Notes under the pieces: generated by a model
Seen by the model: only the letters and a program-made list of their open reading frames with translations
The model's database searches: none
Told to the model about the DNA's origin: nothing
Made by a program: the position numbers and the translations under genes
Shown: piece by piece, positions 37,530-46,100 of the stretch
Numbering within the stretch: position 1 is the first letter of the stretch
Layout: every line of letters starts with the position of its first letter
DNA from: Pedobacter sp. L105
Lineage (GTDB): Bacteria > Bacteroidota > Bacteroidia > Sphingobacteriales > Sphingobacteriaceae
Assembly (NCBI RefSeq): GCF_009765875.1
Contig: NZ_LMUP01000004.1
Location: 62,001 to 126,000 of the forward strand
Length of the DNA: 64,000 bases
Direction of reading: 5' to 3'

Positions 37530-38606
37530 ATGTCTATATTATTTTCTCCACTTACTATAAAAAACGTTACCTTAAAAAACAGGATCGTAGTTTCACCTAT
37601 GTGTCAATACTCAGCTAAAGACGGCTTTGCTAATGACTGGCACCTGGTTAACTTAGGTAGCAGGGCTGTTGGCGGCGCAGCACTGACCATTCAGGAGGCT
37701 ACTTCAGTTTCACCTGAAGGCAGGATTTCTCCGGGCGACCTTGGCATCTGGTCTGACGAGCATATTCCTTTCCTGAAACGCATCAACGAATTTATTCTTC
37801 AAAATGGTTCCATCCCTGGTATTCAGCTGGCACACGCCGGCAGAAAAGCAAGTTTTGATGTGCCATGGAGAGACAGCAAACAAATCACCGAAAAAGATGG
37901 CGGATGGAAAACCGTAGCACCCAGTGCTATTCCTCATACAGAAGGTAATGAAGCTCCTTTGGCTTTAACTGCTGAAGGGATCGAAAAAATAAAGTCAGAT
38001 TTCATTGCGGCTACAAAAAGAACAATTGAAGCCGGCTACCAGGTAATTGAACTGCATGCTGCACATGGTTACCTTTTCCATCAGTTCCTTTCTCCCTTAA
38101 GCAATCAGCGTACAGACGAATATGGCGGTAGTTTTGAAAACAGGATCCGCTTCTTACTGGAAACTATAGCTGCTGTTCAACAGGTATGGCCTGCAGAAAA
38201 CCCATTGTTTGTCCGTATATCGGCGACAGACTGGGCAGAAGGCGGATGGTCACCTGAAGAGTCTGTTAAATTATCGGTAATTCTTAAAGATAAAGGGGTA
38301 GATCTAATTGATTGTTCTTCAGGAGGGAATGTCAGTTATCAGCAAATACCTCTTTCACCAGCATACCAGGTACCTTTCTCTGCATCCATTAAAAAAGAAA
38401 CAGGCGTATTAACCGGTGCCGTAGGTTTAATTACCGAGGCTAAACAGGCTGAAGAAATTCTTCAGGATGGAAAAGCCGACCTGATCATTCTTGCGAGGGA
38501 ATTGTTACGTGATCCTTATTTCCCTTTACATGCTGCCGATGAGCTAAATGATGAGATCAAATGGCCAGAACAGTACGAAAGGGCGAAACCGAGAAAAAAA
38601 GCTTAA
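37530..38606 (+). CDS. NADH:flavin oxidoreductase of the old yellow enzyme family (YqjM-like)
   Basis: An FMN ene-reductase of about 358 residues from ATG 37530 (MSILFSPLTIKN); an upstream in-frame start adds seven unrelated residues. YqjM-type motifs: RIVVSPMCQYSA with the redox-tuning Cys, HAGRKASF, the proton-donor region ELHAAHGYLFHQFLSPLSN, RTDEYGG, and ARELLRDPYFPL at the end. The natural substrate is unknown; such enzymes reduce activated alkenes. Confidence 0.93.
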   Translation: MSILFSPLTIKNVTLKNRIVVSPMCQYSAKDGFANDWHLVNLGSRAVGGAALTIQEATSVSPEGRISPGDLGIWSDEHIPFLKRINEFILQNGSIPGIQLAHAGRKASFDVPWRDSKQITEKDGGWKTVAPSAIPHTEGNEAPLALTAEGIEKIKSDFIAATKRTIEAGYQVIELHAAHGYLFHQFLSPLSNQRTDEYGGSFENRIRFLLETIAAVQQVWPAENPLFVRISATDWAEGGWSPEESVKLSVILKDKGVDLIDCSSGGNVSYQQIPLSPAYQVPFSASIKKETGVLTGAVGLITEAKQAEEILQDGKADLIILARELLRDPYFPLHAADELNDEIKWPEQYERAKPRKKA

Positions 38607-38660
38607 TACCTTTTAAGCGAAATTTGTCTTAATTTCGTTCTAACTATAAACAAAGATCAT

Positions 38661-38966
38661 ATGTTCGATAAATTAATGGCTGCTCAGCAAAAAGCCGAAG
38701 AAATAAAAAAACGTTTAGATACAGTTTCTGTGTTTGCAGAAGTTGAAGGCGGTGCGATAAAAATCACGTCTACGGCCAATAAAACGATAACCGCAATAGA
38801 GATCAACGAAGATTTCTTTAAAGGAGCGGATAAAGAAGAACTGGAAGAATTACTCTTAACAGCAATCAATAAGGTCCTACAACAGGCAGAAAACGTTAGC
38901 GCAGCAGAAATGCAGTCGGCCACACAGGATATGTTGGGTGGATTAGGCGGAATGTTTGGCAACTAA
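38661..38966 (+). CDS. YbaB/EbfC-family nucleoid-associated protein
   Basis: A 101-residue DNA-binding protein. The family features are the N-terminal helix MFDKLMAAQQKAEEIKKRLD, strands FAEVEGGAIKITSTANKT, and a Gly/Met-rich tail LGGLGGMFGN. It may compact DNA or affect transcription. Genes of this family usually lie beside dnaX/recR; here the neighbours are an OYE gene and UPF0173. Confidence 0.88.
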   Translation: MFDKLMAAQQKAEEIKKRLDTVSVFAEVEGGAIKITSTANKTITAIEINEDFFKGADKEELEELLLTAINKVLQQAENVSAAEMQSATQDMLGGLGGMFGN

Positions 38967-38992
38967 TCAATCATACAAAACAATTTTCAACG

Positions 38993-39670
38993 ATGAAATA
39001 TACTTTTTACGGACAGTCGTGCATTCTTTTAGAAGCAGACGGAAAAAAATTCCTTTTTGATCCTTTTATTACTTCTAATCCTCATGCTTCTGCTGTTGAT
39101 GCAAGTGCTATTGAAGCAGATTATATCCTGGTAAGTCACGGACATGGTGACCATGTTGCTGATTTGGTATCTATGGGTAAACAAACAGGAGCGCTGATTA
39201 TTGCTACTCCTGAAGTTGCAGGCTGGGCACAAAAACAAGGCCTTACTAATATCAATGCCATGAATTATGGTGTAGGTAAGTTCGATTTCGGAAAACTACG
39301 CATGGTTTGGGCTACCCACTCCAGCTCAATGCCCGATGGAAGTTATGGTGGTAATCCTGCCGGTTTTGTATTGGAACTGGAAGGAAAAGTGATCTACTTT
39401 GCTGGTGATACTTCATTGAATTATGACATGAAGATCCTTGCTGAATTGTATAAACTAGATTATGCTATTTTACCAATTGGCGGTCACTACACCATGGATG
39501 TAGATGATGCGATCATCGCGACTAAATATATCAACTGTGATAAAGTGTTGGGCGTTCATTACAATACTTTTCCCACTATTGAAATTGATATGGAAGAAGC
39601 AAAAGCTAAATTTGAAAGAGAAAAGAAAACTTTGTTATTACCAGCGATTGGTGAGACAATAGAGTTGTAA
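38993..39670 (+). CDS. metal-dependent hydrolase, UPF0173 (metallo-beta-lactamase fold)
   Basis: A 225-residue protein with the metal motif SHGHGDHVADL, then FAGDTSLNYDM and a late His in GVHYNTFPTIEID. It matches the UPF0173/YtkL group of hydrolases of unknown substrate. It starts 26 bp after the YbaB gene. Its transcript runs directly into giant hairpin A (39689-39774). Confidence 0.92.
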   Translation: MKYTFYGQSCILLEADGKKFLFDPFITSNPHASAVDASAIEADYILVSHGHGDHVADLVSMGKQTGALIIATPEVAGWAQKQGLTNINAMNYGVGKFDFGKLRMVWATHSSSMPDGSYGGNPAGFVLELEGKVIYFAGDTSLNYDMKILAELYKLDYAILPIGGHYTMDVDDAIIATKYINCDKVLGVHYNTFPTIEIDMEEAKAKFEREKKTLLLPAIGETIEL

Positions 39671-39688
39671 GATCTCCTGGCTTCGCTG

Positions 39689-39774
39689 AAAAAAGGGATG
39701 TGCTCTATTCCGGCTGCATAATGCTGCGCTACGCTTGCATGACGCTAGGCCGGAATAGAGCACATCCCTTTTTT
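39689..39774 (+). terminator. giant hairpin A: 26-bp perfect stem with a 34-nt conserved loop
   Basis: The left arm (39689-39714, AAAAAAGGGATGTGCTCTAT...) and right arm (39749-39774) are perfect reverse complements, ending in a run of T. The loop 39715-39748 begins TGCATAATGCTGCGCT. It sits 18 bp after the UPF0173 stop and is shaped as its terminator, but is far longer than normal. Its loop recurs in hairpin B with 32 of 34 positions identical. A shorter related loop is in hairpin C (48087-48168). Confidence 0.88.
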
Positions 39775-40207
39775 TTAAAGATCATCCAATTGCAGGGTGG
39801 CTTGACAAATTCTTTACTGGAGCCCTTTGACAAGTACCGGTACTAAAACAGAGTATATCTTTTTTAAATCAATTGCAGAGTGGCTTGACAAATCCCCTAC
39901 CGGAACCCTTTGACAATTACTGGCACTAAAATAATTACGTTTCTTTTTTAAATCATCAATTGCAGGGCGGCCTGACAAGTCCCCTACCGGAGCCCTTTGA
40001 CAATTACTGGTACCAAAATAATTACGTTTCTTTTTTAAATCATCAATTGCAGAGTGGCCTGACAAGCTCTCTACTGGAACTCATTGACAAGTACTGATAC
40101 CAAAATAAAGTAGGTTTCTTTTTTAAATCATCCAATTACAGGGTAGCTTGACAAATCCCCCACTGGAACTCATTGACGAGTACTGGTACCAAAACAGAGT
40201 ACGTTTC
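39771..40207. repeat. tandem repeat array, five units of 84-89 bp plus a decayed sixth
   Basis: Units begin at 39771, 39860, 39944, 40031 and 40119, each with TTTTTTAAA(T/G). Each then has CAATTGCAG-GTGGC-TTGACAA, a CCCCTACCGGA-like block, TTTGACAA, ACTGGTACCAAAA and ACGTTTC. Units are 84, 87, 88 or 89 bp long and clearly diverged from each other. A partial sixth copy decays from 40208 to about 40300. No ATG-led gene, no unique spacers, and no known repeat family fits. TTGACAA appears twice per unit. The array lies between two convergent genes. Confidence 0.85.
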
Positions 40208-40330
40208 TTTTGTATGCAGAATGGCTTGATATCTCACATAGACGGAACCATTGATAATTTCCCAGGTTAGAGCCGTTTGATCTTTCCCGAGGTTTGTACT
40301 TCATGATAAATCCCCACGAAAAATCTATTT

Positions 40331-40420
40331 AAAAAAAACATGTGTGCTGTATGACGGCCTAGCGTCTTGCAAGCGCAGCGCAGCATTATGCAGCCGGAAT
40401 AGAGCATATATGTTTTTTTT
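40331..40420 (-). terminator. giant hairpin B: terminator-like copy of A on the opposite strand, after polA
   Basis: Arms of 28 bp (40331-40358 with 40393-40420) pair at 23 positions, and two mismatches can be G-U pairs in the transcript. Read on the minus strand, the loop is the same 34-nt sequence as in A with two changes. It starts 16 bp after the polA stop on that strand and ends in T-rich sequence. The stem is less perfect than in A and its sequence differs, while the loop is conserved. Confidence 0.85.
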
Positions 40421-40435
40421 TAATAGAGATAATCT

Positions 40436-43249
40436 TTAGTGCGCAGCCAGCCAGGTATTCCCCTCTCCAATCTCTATTTCAATCGGAACAATTGTTTTGA
40501 TAGCTGTTTTCATTCGGTGAGTGATGATCTTTTTCATCGCTTCTACTTCTGTTTTTAAGACATCAAACACCAACTCATCATGTACCTGCATGGTCATTTT
40601 TGATTGCAGCCCCTGATCTTGTATATCTTTATGGATGTTGATCATCGCTATCTTGATCATATCCGCAGCAGAGCCTTGTATAGGGGCATTAATCGCATTT
40701 CGTTCTGCAAAACCTCTTACGGTTTGATTAGCCGAATTGATATCCCTTAAATACCTTCTTCTACCCATGATCGTTTCCACAAATCCGTGTTCGCGCGCAA
40801 AATTCATTGTATCAGACATGTATTGTTTAATTCCGGGGTACTGCGCAAAATATTGCTCTATCATTTCGGCAGCTTCCTTACGTGGAATACCTAAATTCTG
40901 TGATAGTCCAAATGCCGACTGGCCATAGATAATACCAAAGTTTACGGCTTTCGCATTACGGCGCTGGGTAGAATCTACCTCTTCAATCGTAATCCCATAA
41001 ACTTTCGCTGCTGTAGCAGTATGGATATCAATTCCATTGTTAAAGGCAAACAGCATATTTTCTTCCTTACTGATATCAGCGATAATCCTCAGTTCTATCT
41101 GTGAATAATCCGCAGAAAGCAACACGTGATTTTCATCCCTTGGAATAAATGCTTTACGCACCTCCCTGCCCCTTTCAGTGCGGATAGGAATATTTTGAAG
41201 GTTTGGGTTATTAGAACTTAACCTTCCTGTAGCCGCTACGGCCTGGTTATAACTGGTATGTACCCTGCCTGTTTTAGGATTCACCAATTGCGGAAGCGCA
41301 TCGACATAGGTAGATTTTAACTTCTGCAGCTGACGGAAATCCAGGATATCTTTTACAATATCACTTTTATAGGCAAGGGCCGATAAAACATCCTCACCTG
41401 TTTGATACTGCCCCGTTTTGGTTTTCTTCGCTTTGGGATCGAGCTTTAGCTTATCAAAAAGTACCTCCCCCAATTGTTTTGGCGAAGCCAGGTTAAACAC
41501 TACACCTGCTTTATCGTAAACACTCTGCTCAAATCTGCGGATATCGATCTCCAGTTCAGCAGAATAACTGATCAGCGTATCCATATCAATTCTTACCCCT
41601 TCTTTCTCCATATCCGCCAAAACATAAACCAGCGGGTTTTCAATATTGGTGAGCAGTTCTTCTGCATTCAGTTCTTTCAGGATCGGTTTAAAGACATTGG
41701 CCAGCTGTAAAGTCACATCGGCATCTTCAGCAGCATAATCAACTACCGTTTCAATTGGCACATCTCTCATCGTGCCCTGATTTTTCCCTTTCGGCCCAAT
41801 CAAAGAAGTGATCGAAATAGGTGTATAACCTAAATAATTTTCCGAAAGCACATCCATATTATGGCGGGTATCGGGATCAATCAGGTAATGCGCCAGCATG
41901 GTATCAAAGAGTTTCCCTTTGATATGAACACCATACCACTTAAGTACAAGGATATCATATTTTATATTCTGACCTGTTTTAGCGATCGCTTCATTTTCCA
42001 GTACAGTTCTGAATTCATCTACTACTAACTGTGCTTCCTCCTGATTGGCAGAAACTGGAATGTACCATCCTGTTCCGGGTTCAATACAGAAAGATAAACC
42101 TACCAGCTCGGCAATATTGGCGTCTGTACCGGTAGTTTCTGTATCAAATGAAATGTTCTCCTGTTGCAGCAACAGATCAATCAGGGTTTTGCGTTTTTCG
42201 GCTGTATCTACCAGCTGATAATTCGGTTTGGTATCCTGAATGGTGCGTCCTACCGGAGGCTGTTCAAACAAATTAGGCAGCTGATCGAAAGTTTTTGGCT
42301 TGCTCTGGGTTTCATCAACTACATTACCAAACAGATCTGTTTGCTGCGATCCGCTGGCTTTAGCATCTCCAATATTGAACCCATCACCAAATACCCTGCG
42401 GCCCAGTGTCCTGAACTCCAGTTCAGCAAAAAGAGGCTCCAGCAATTCACGACTTGGTTCTTCTAATAATAATGACTGCTCGTCAAATTCTACAGGAACA
42501 TCCAGAATGATAGTCGCCAGTTTTTTGGATACCATGCCCTGTTCGGCAAAAGCCTCTACGTTTTCACGTTGTTTGCCTTTCAGCTCGTGGGAATTGGCAA
42601 TGATATTCTCCATAGAACCATACTGCTTGATCAGCAGTTTAGCTGTTTTCTCCCCGATACCAGGGATGCCCGGGATATTATCTACGGCATCACCCCATAA
42701 ACCAAGGATATCGATCACCTGCTCTACGTTTTCTATCTCCCATTTCGCCAGGATCTCAGGGACACCCAGGATCTCCATGTCATTGCCCATTCTGGCAGGC
42801 TTGTAAATAAATATATTCTCTGAAACCAGCTGGCCAAAATCTTTATCAGGAGTCATACAGAAAACGGTAAAACCTGCTTTCTCTGCTTCCTTAGCCAGTG
42901 TTCCAATAATATCATCGGCTTCAAAACCGTCTTTGGTGATCACCGGAATATGAAAACCCTCTATCAGTTTAAAAATATAAGGAAGCGCAGCTACCAGATC
43001 TTCGGGCATAGCCTGACGATGGGCTTTATAGGCCACAAAATCTGTGTGTCTTTCTGTAGGCGCGTCCGTATCAAAAACGACAGCAATGTGACTTGGTTTT
43101 TCCTTTTTAAGGACTTCCATCAGTGTATTGGCAAAACCCATTACTGCGGAAGTGTTGATACCTGTAGAGGTAAACCTGGGACTTTTACTCAATGCAAAAT
43201 GCGCTCTGTAAATTAGCGCCATACCGTCAAGCAGGAAAAGTTTCTTCAT
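40436..43249 (-). CDS. polA: DNA polymerase I
   Basis: Repair and Okazaki-fragment polymerase of about 937 residues from the ATG at 43247-43249 (MKKLFLLDGMALIYR); an upstream in-frame start adds 16 residues without family support. Three domains are seen. The 5'-nuclease has VFDTDAPTERH, TPDKDFGQLV and DNIPGIPGIGEKTA. The 3'-5' exonuclease keeps its acidic pair Asp369/Glu371 in SFDTETTG and YAAEDADVT, so proofreading is likely active. The polymerase has DYSQIELRI, RRNAKAVNFGIIYG and MQVHDELVFDV. It is a single gene ending in hairpin B. Confidence 0.97.
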   Translation of the reverse strand: MKKLFLLDGMALIYRAHFALSKSPRFTSTGINTSAVMGFANTLMEVLKKEKPSHIAVVFDTDAPTERHTDFVAYKAHRQAMPEDLVAALPYIFKLIEGFHIPVITKDGFEADDIIGTLAKEAEKAGFTVFCMTPDKDFGQLVSENIFIYKPARMGNDMEILGVPEILAKWEIENVEQVIDILGLWGDAVDNIPGIPGIGEKTAKLLIKQYGSMENIIANSHELKGKQRENVEAFAEQGMVSKKLATIILDVPVEFDEQSLLLEEPSRELLEPLFAELEFRTLGRRVFGDGFNIGDAKASGSQQTDLFGNVVDETQSKPKTFDQLPNLFEQPPVGRTIQDTKPNYQLVDTAEKRKTLIDLLLQQENISFDTETTGTDANIAELVGLSFCIEPGTGWYIPVSANQEEAQLVVDEFRTVLENEAIAKTGQNIKYDILVLKWYGVHIKGKLFDTMLAHYLIDPDTRHNMDVLSENYLGYTPISITSLIGPKGKNQGTMRDVPIETVVDYAAEDADVTLQLANVFKPILKELNAEELLTNIENPLVYVLADMEKEGVRIDMDTLISYSAELEIDIRRFEQSVYDKAGVVFNLASPKQLGEVLFDKLKLDPKAKKTKTGQYQTGEDVLSALAYKSDIVKDILDFRQLQKLKSTYVDALPQLVNPKTGRVHTSYNQAVAATGRLSSNNPNLQNIPIRTERGREVRKAFIPRDENHVLLSADYSQIELRIIADISKEENMLFAFNNGIDIHTATAAKVYGITIEEVDSTQRRNAKAVNFGIIYGQSAFGLSQNLGIPRKEAAEMIEQYFAQYPGIKQYMSDTMNFAREHGFVETIMGRRRYLRDINSANQTVRGFAERNAINAPIQGSAADMIKIAMINIHKDIQDQGLQSKMTMQVHDELVFDVLKTEVEAMKKIITHRMKTAIKTIVPIEIEIGEGNTWLAAH

Positions 43250-43352
43250 TTTAAGCTTTTGTAATTGATCAATAAAGAACCCTGAAGACGTCTCCAAAGT
43301 TCAAGTCCAAAGTTAACATCTGAAGTGTATGAAACCTAATCGGGATATAGGT

Positions 43353-44048
43353 TTAGTATTTCGAAAGCAGTAAAATAGCAAAGGACAGATTATACAGCGC
43401 ATGGATGGCTATAGAATATTTTAATCCGTAATTCATCCTGGTAAAGCCGAGTACCAGGCCAATAGCCAACTGAGGCAAAGTATATAAAATGCCTAAAGGC
43501 AGTAAGGTAATCCCCTTCTGGAAGTTACTTAGATGAACCAAAGCAAAACAAATTGATGTGAAATGGAAATACCACGGAAAAGCCCGTACCCAAAAGGTAA
43601 ACTTCCGGGTTACGCTGCCTGCAATAGTAAAGCGGTAAATGATAAAAAGCAGGATAAATATAACAGGGCTGATCAGGAAAGCCCAGTAATTTTTTGTGAT
43701 AGCGCATAAAAGCACCCCGCACATAAAAGCGATAAAAAAAATTGCTCCTGTAAAACGTTTTAACTGTGCCCTGAAAATTAGCTCTTCCGTAACTGGCGCA
43801 ATGAGCACTGCACCTATGAAAAAATGAAAGGGAGATACTTCCTTATCATCAAGAATAGATGGTCCCGGTGCGGGAACCAGTTTCAGGTGAACCAGCAGAT
43901 CTGCAAACACACCGGCAAATACGCCTGCAATGATACAAATAGCAGAAAGCATAAATATGACAGTGAAAGGGGAAGTTATTTTTTTAGGAATGCTAACCAG
44001 GTAAGGATCTTTCAGGTAATTCAGGCACTTGGCAAGGAAAGTTAGCAT
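43353..44048 (-). CDS. CPBP-family intramembrane glutamic protease
   Basis: A polytopic membrane protein of about 231 residues from the ATG at 44046-44048, 1 bp past the tag stop. The CPBP (Rce1/Abi) motifs are visible: the Glu-Glu-x3-Arg box in APVTEELIFRAQL, Phe-x3-His in CFALVHL, and the final HALYN. Such proteins cut membrane substrates or act in immunity or prenyl-protein processing. The substrate is unknown. It is the last gene of a five-gene minus-strand run starting with trmB. Confidence 0.85.
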   Translation of the reverse strand: MLTFLAKCLNYLKDPYLVSIPKKITSPFTVIFMLSAICIIAGVFAGVFADLLVHLKLVPAPGPSILDDKEVSPFHFFIGAVLIAPVTEELIFRAQLKRFTGAIFFIAFMCGVLLCAITKNYWAFLISPVIFILLFIIYRFTIAGSVTRKFTFWVRAFPWYFHFTSICFALVHLSNFQKGITLLPLGILYTLPQLAIGLVLGFTRMNYGLKYSIAIHALYNLSFAILLLSKY

Positions 44049-44049
44049 A

Positions 44050-44613
44050 CTAGCGGGCGATACAACCCTCAACATGGTCATTTACCATACCTGTAGCCTG
44101 CATAAACGCATAACAGATCGTAGTTCCGAAAAACTTAAAACCTCTTTTCTTCATATCCTTACTAATCGCATCGGAGATCTCTGTTCTGGCTGGCAATCCG
44201 CTTAAATCGCGAACCTTATTCAGGATAGGTTTTCCACCGGGAATAAAGTTCCATAAATAGGCAGAAAAAGAACCAAACTCTCCCTGTATCCCAATGAAAA
44301 GTTTTGCGTTGGTGATGGCAGAATTGACCTTCAGTTTATTTCTGATAATCCCCGGATCGCCCATCAAACGATCAAAATCTGCCTCTGTAAATGCCGCCAC
44401 CTGCTGTACATCAAAATTGGCAAAAGCCTTTCTGTATCCTTCTCTCCTGCGGAGGATCGTAATCCAGCTCAGGCCGGCCTGAGCACCTTCCAGCAAGAGA
44501 AATTCGAACAGGATATGGTCGTCATAAACCGGTTTCCCCCATTCTTCGTCATGATACTTGATATACAACGGGTCGTTTCCGCACCAGCTGCAGCGTTTTA
44601 GTTCAGCGGCCAT
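44050..44613 (-). CDS. tag: DNA-3-methyladenine glycosylase I
   Basis: Excises 3-methyladenine from alkylated DNA; 187 residues. The zinc site is formed by the N-terminal Cys (RCSWCGND), His in YHDEEWG, and the C-terminal His and Cys in NDHVEGC. The family signature SWITILRRREGYRKAF is present. It is 5 bp after the AhpD-like gene and near the alkyltransferase-like gene, a DNA alkylation repair group. Confidence 0.95.
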   Translation of the reverse strand: MAAELKRCSWCGNDPLYIKYHDEEWGKPVYDDHILFEFLLLEGAQAGLSWITILRRREGYRKAFANFDVQQVAAFTEADFDRLMGDPGIIRNKLKVNSAITNAKLFIGIQGEFGSFSAYLWNFIPGGKPILNKVRDLSGLPARTEISDAISKDMKKRGFKFFGTTICYAFMQATGMVNDHVEGCIAR

Positions 44614-44618
44614 CGGAA

Positions 44619-44960
44619 TTATAAACTTAATTCATCCCAGTACTCAACGGCCCTGCGGTAATGCGGGATCACAATAGAACCTCCAACCAGGTTTGCGATC
44701 ATAAACACCTCATTGATCTCTGCGTTATTTACACCGGCATCAAAGCATTTTTCTAAATGATATTTTATACAATCATCACAGCGCAATACCATCGAAGCCA
44801 CTAAACCCATCATTTCTTTACTTTTCACATCCAATGCACCCTCTGCATAAGTAGTGGTATCCAAAGCAAAAAAACGCTTGATATTGGTATTTGCGGTTTC
44901 CATTATCCTATCGTTCATTTTAGTCCGATAGTCATTAAATTCTTCTACTAACCTTCCCAT
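44619..44960 (-). CDS. AhpD-like/carboxymuconolactone decarboxylase-family protein
   Basis: A 113-residue all-helical protein with the CxxC-x3-H motif of AhpD-type alkylhydroperoxidases (LRCDDCIKYHLEKC). It probably acts as a thiol peroxidase or disulfide reductase. It lies between the alkyltransferase-like gene (20 bp) and tag (5 bp), so the three may respond to the same damage. Confidence 0.88.
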   Translation of the reverse strand: MGRLVEEFNDYRTKMNDRIMETANTNIKRFFALDTTTYAEGALDVKSKEMMGLVASMVLRCDDCIKYHLEKCFDAGVNNAEINEVFMIANLVGGSIVIPHYRRAVEYWDELSL

Positions 44961-44980
44961 GTTATCATTTAAATTCTTCC

Positions 44981-45307
44981 CTACAATTCAATTGCAGGAT
45001 CCCAAAAATATGTTTTAAAGTTTTTCACCTGTTCATTTTCAATGATCAGGCCTTCATTTTCCAGTAGCTGCTGCATCAATTCCGGCGGTGAAAAATGAAA
45101 CCTTCCGGTAAGCAGTCCTTTATGGTTTACTACTCTATGAGCAGGTACAGGCGGATGTAAGCCATGCGCATTATTCATTGCATAACCTACCATCCTGGAC
45201 GATTTTGCCGCACCCAGACTTTTTGCAATTGCCACGTATGAAGTTACTCTTCCTTTTGGAATGAGCCTTACAATTTCATAAACCTGATCATAAAATGACT
45301 GTTCCAT
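44981..45307 (-). CDS. alkyltransferase-like (ATL) DNA-binding protein
   Basis: A 108-residue protein of the MGMT/AGT DNA-binding fold (RLIPKGRVTSYVAIAKSLGAAKSSRMVGYAMN). The site that should read PCHRV reads VPAHRVV, with Ala replacing the alkyl-accepting Cys. It therefore cannot transfer alkyl groups itself. ATL proteins flip O6-alkylguanine and flag it for nucleotide excision repair. The gene overlaps the end of trmB by one base (TAATG), so it is coupled to it. Confidence 0.93.
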   Translation of the reverse strand: MEQSFYDQVYEIVRLIPKGRVTSYVAIAKSLGAAKSSRMVGYAMNNAHGLHPPVPAHRVVNHKGLLTGRFHFSPPELMQQLLENEGLIIENEQVKNFKTYFWDPAIEL

Positions 45308-45957
45308 TATTCCAGAGAGAATTGTATATAATTGATATTTTTATCCTGTTTAAGGTAAATTCTTTCGTAGTGGGTTTTGATCTTTAATACGTCGTCATAA
45401 AGTTCTGAATGATAAAGCTGATCTGTTTTTTTATGGCAGACCAGGTTCTCCTTTTCTACAACTTCCACCGTATAGGCATATAAACCATCATTATCAGTTT
45501 TCAGGTTGATCTTTCCTCCTGGTTTTAACAGGCCTCGGTATTTTTCCAGAAATCCGGGAAAAGTTAATCTTTTCTTTTCCCTGCTGTCCTGTGGCTGAGG
45601 GTCGGGGAAAGTAATCCATATTTCATCGACTTCGTCTTTTCCAAAATAAGCAGCAATATCTTCTATCTGTATCCTTAAAAAAGCAAGATTGCTGATGTTT
45701 TCATCCACTCCCGTCCTGGCTCCCCGCCAGATACGGTTACCTTTTAAATCTATGCCTATGAAATTCTTTTCAGGAAAGAATTTAGCCATATTCACTGAAT
45801 ACTCTCCTTTACCACAAGCCAGCTCGAGTACTACCGGATTGTTATTTTTAAAATGCTGTACTGCCCATTTGCCTTGCAGATCCTTCCCTTCTTCCATCTG
45901 ATAAACATTGTGAAAGGTATCTATTTCGGAAAATTTCCTTAACTTATCTTTGCCCAC
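45307..45957 (-). CDS. trmB: tRNA (guanine(46)-N7)-methyltransferase
   Basis: Methylates G46 of tRNA, using SAM; about 216 residues from GTG 45955-45957 (MGKDKLRKF). This start is preferred to a TTG six codons upstream because GKDKLRKF is the usual N-terminus. Motifs: LELACGKGEYSVNMAKFFP, NFIGIDLKGNRIW, and ITFPDPQP. The element TATTTTTG on the minus strand, just upstream at about 45974-45981, resembles a Bacteroidota -7 box. Confidence 0.94.
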   Translation of the reverse strand: MGKDKLRKFSEIDTFHNVYQMEEGKDLQGKWAVQHFKNNNPVVLELACGKGEYSVNMAKFFPEKNFIGIDLKGNRIWRGARTGVDENISNLAFLRIQIEDIAAYFGKDEVDEIWITFPDPQPQDSREKKRLTFPGFLEKYRGLLKPGGKINLKTDNDGLYAYTVEVVEKENLVCHKKTDQLYHSELYDDVLKIKTHYERIYLKQDKNINYIQFSLE

Positions 45958-46100
45958 TATTATTTTTTTATGCAAAAATACAATTTAATCTTCTTTTAGC
46001 TACCCCGGTTTCAATTCATCCTGCAGATCAGATCCTGAGCACAAATAAATAATAATTATATTTACGAAATATTTGCAGAAACCTTAAAATTACAACAACA

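Noticed and set aside
39814..40065. Open frame on the minus strand reading three 29-residue repeats
   Set aside because: It is produced by the 87-bp tandem repeat, whose length is a multiple of three in some units only; the frame breaks in the others and has no ribosome-binding context.
39771..40207. CRISPR array
   Set aside because: Whole units of 84-89 bp repeat with diverged sequence throughout; there are no short identical repeats with unique spacers, and no cas genes.
39689..40420. Insertion sequence bounded by hairpins A and B
   Set aside because: The interval has no transposase frame and no target duplication; each hairpin is placed as terminator of its own upstream gene.
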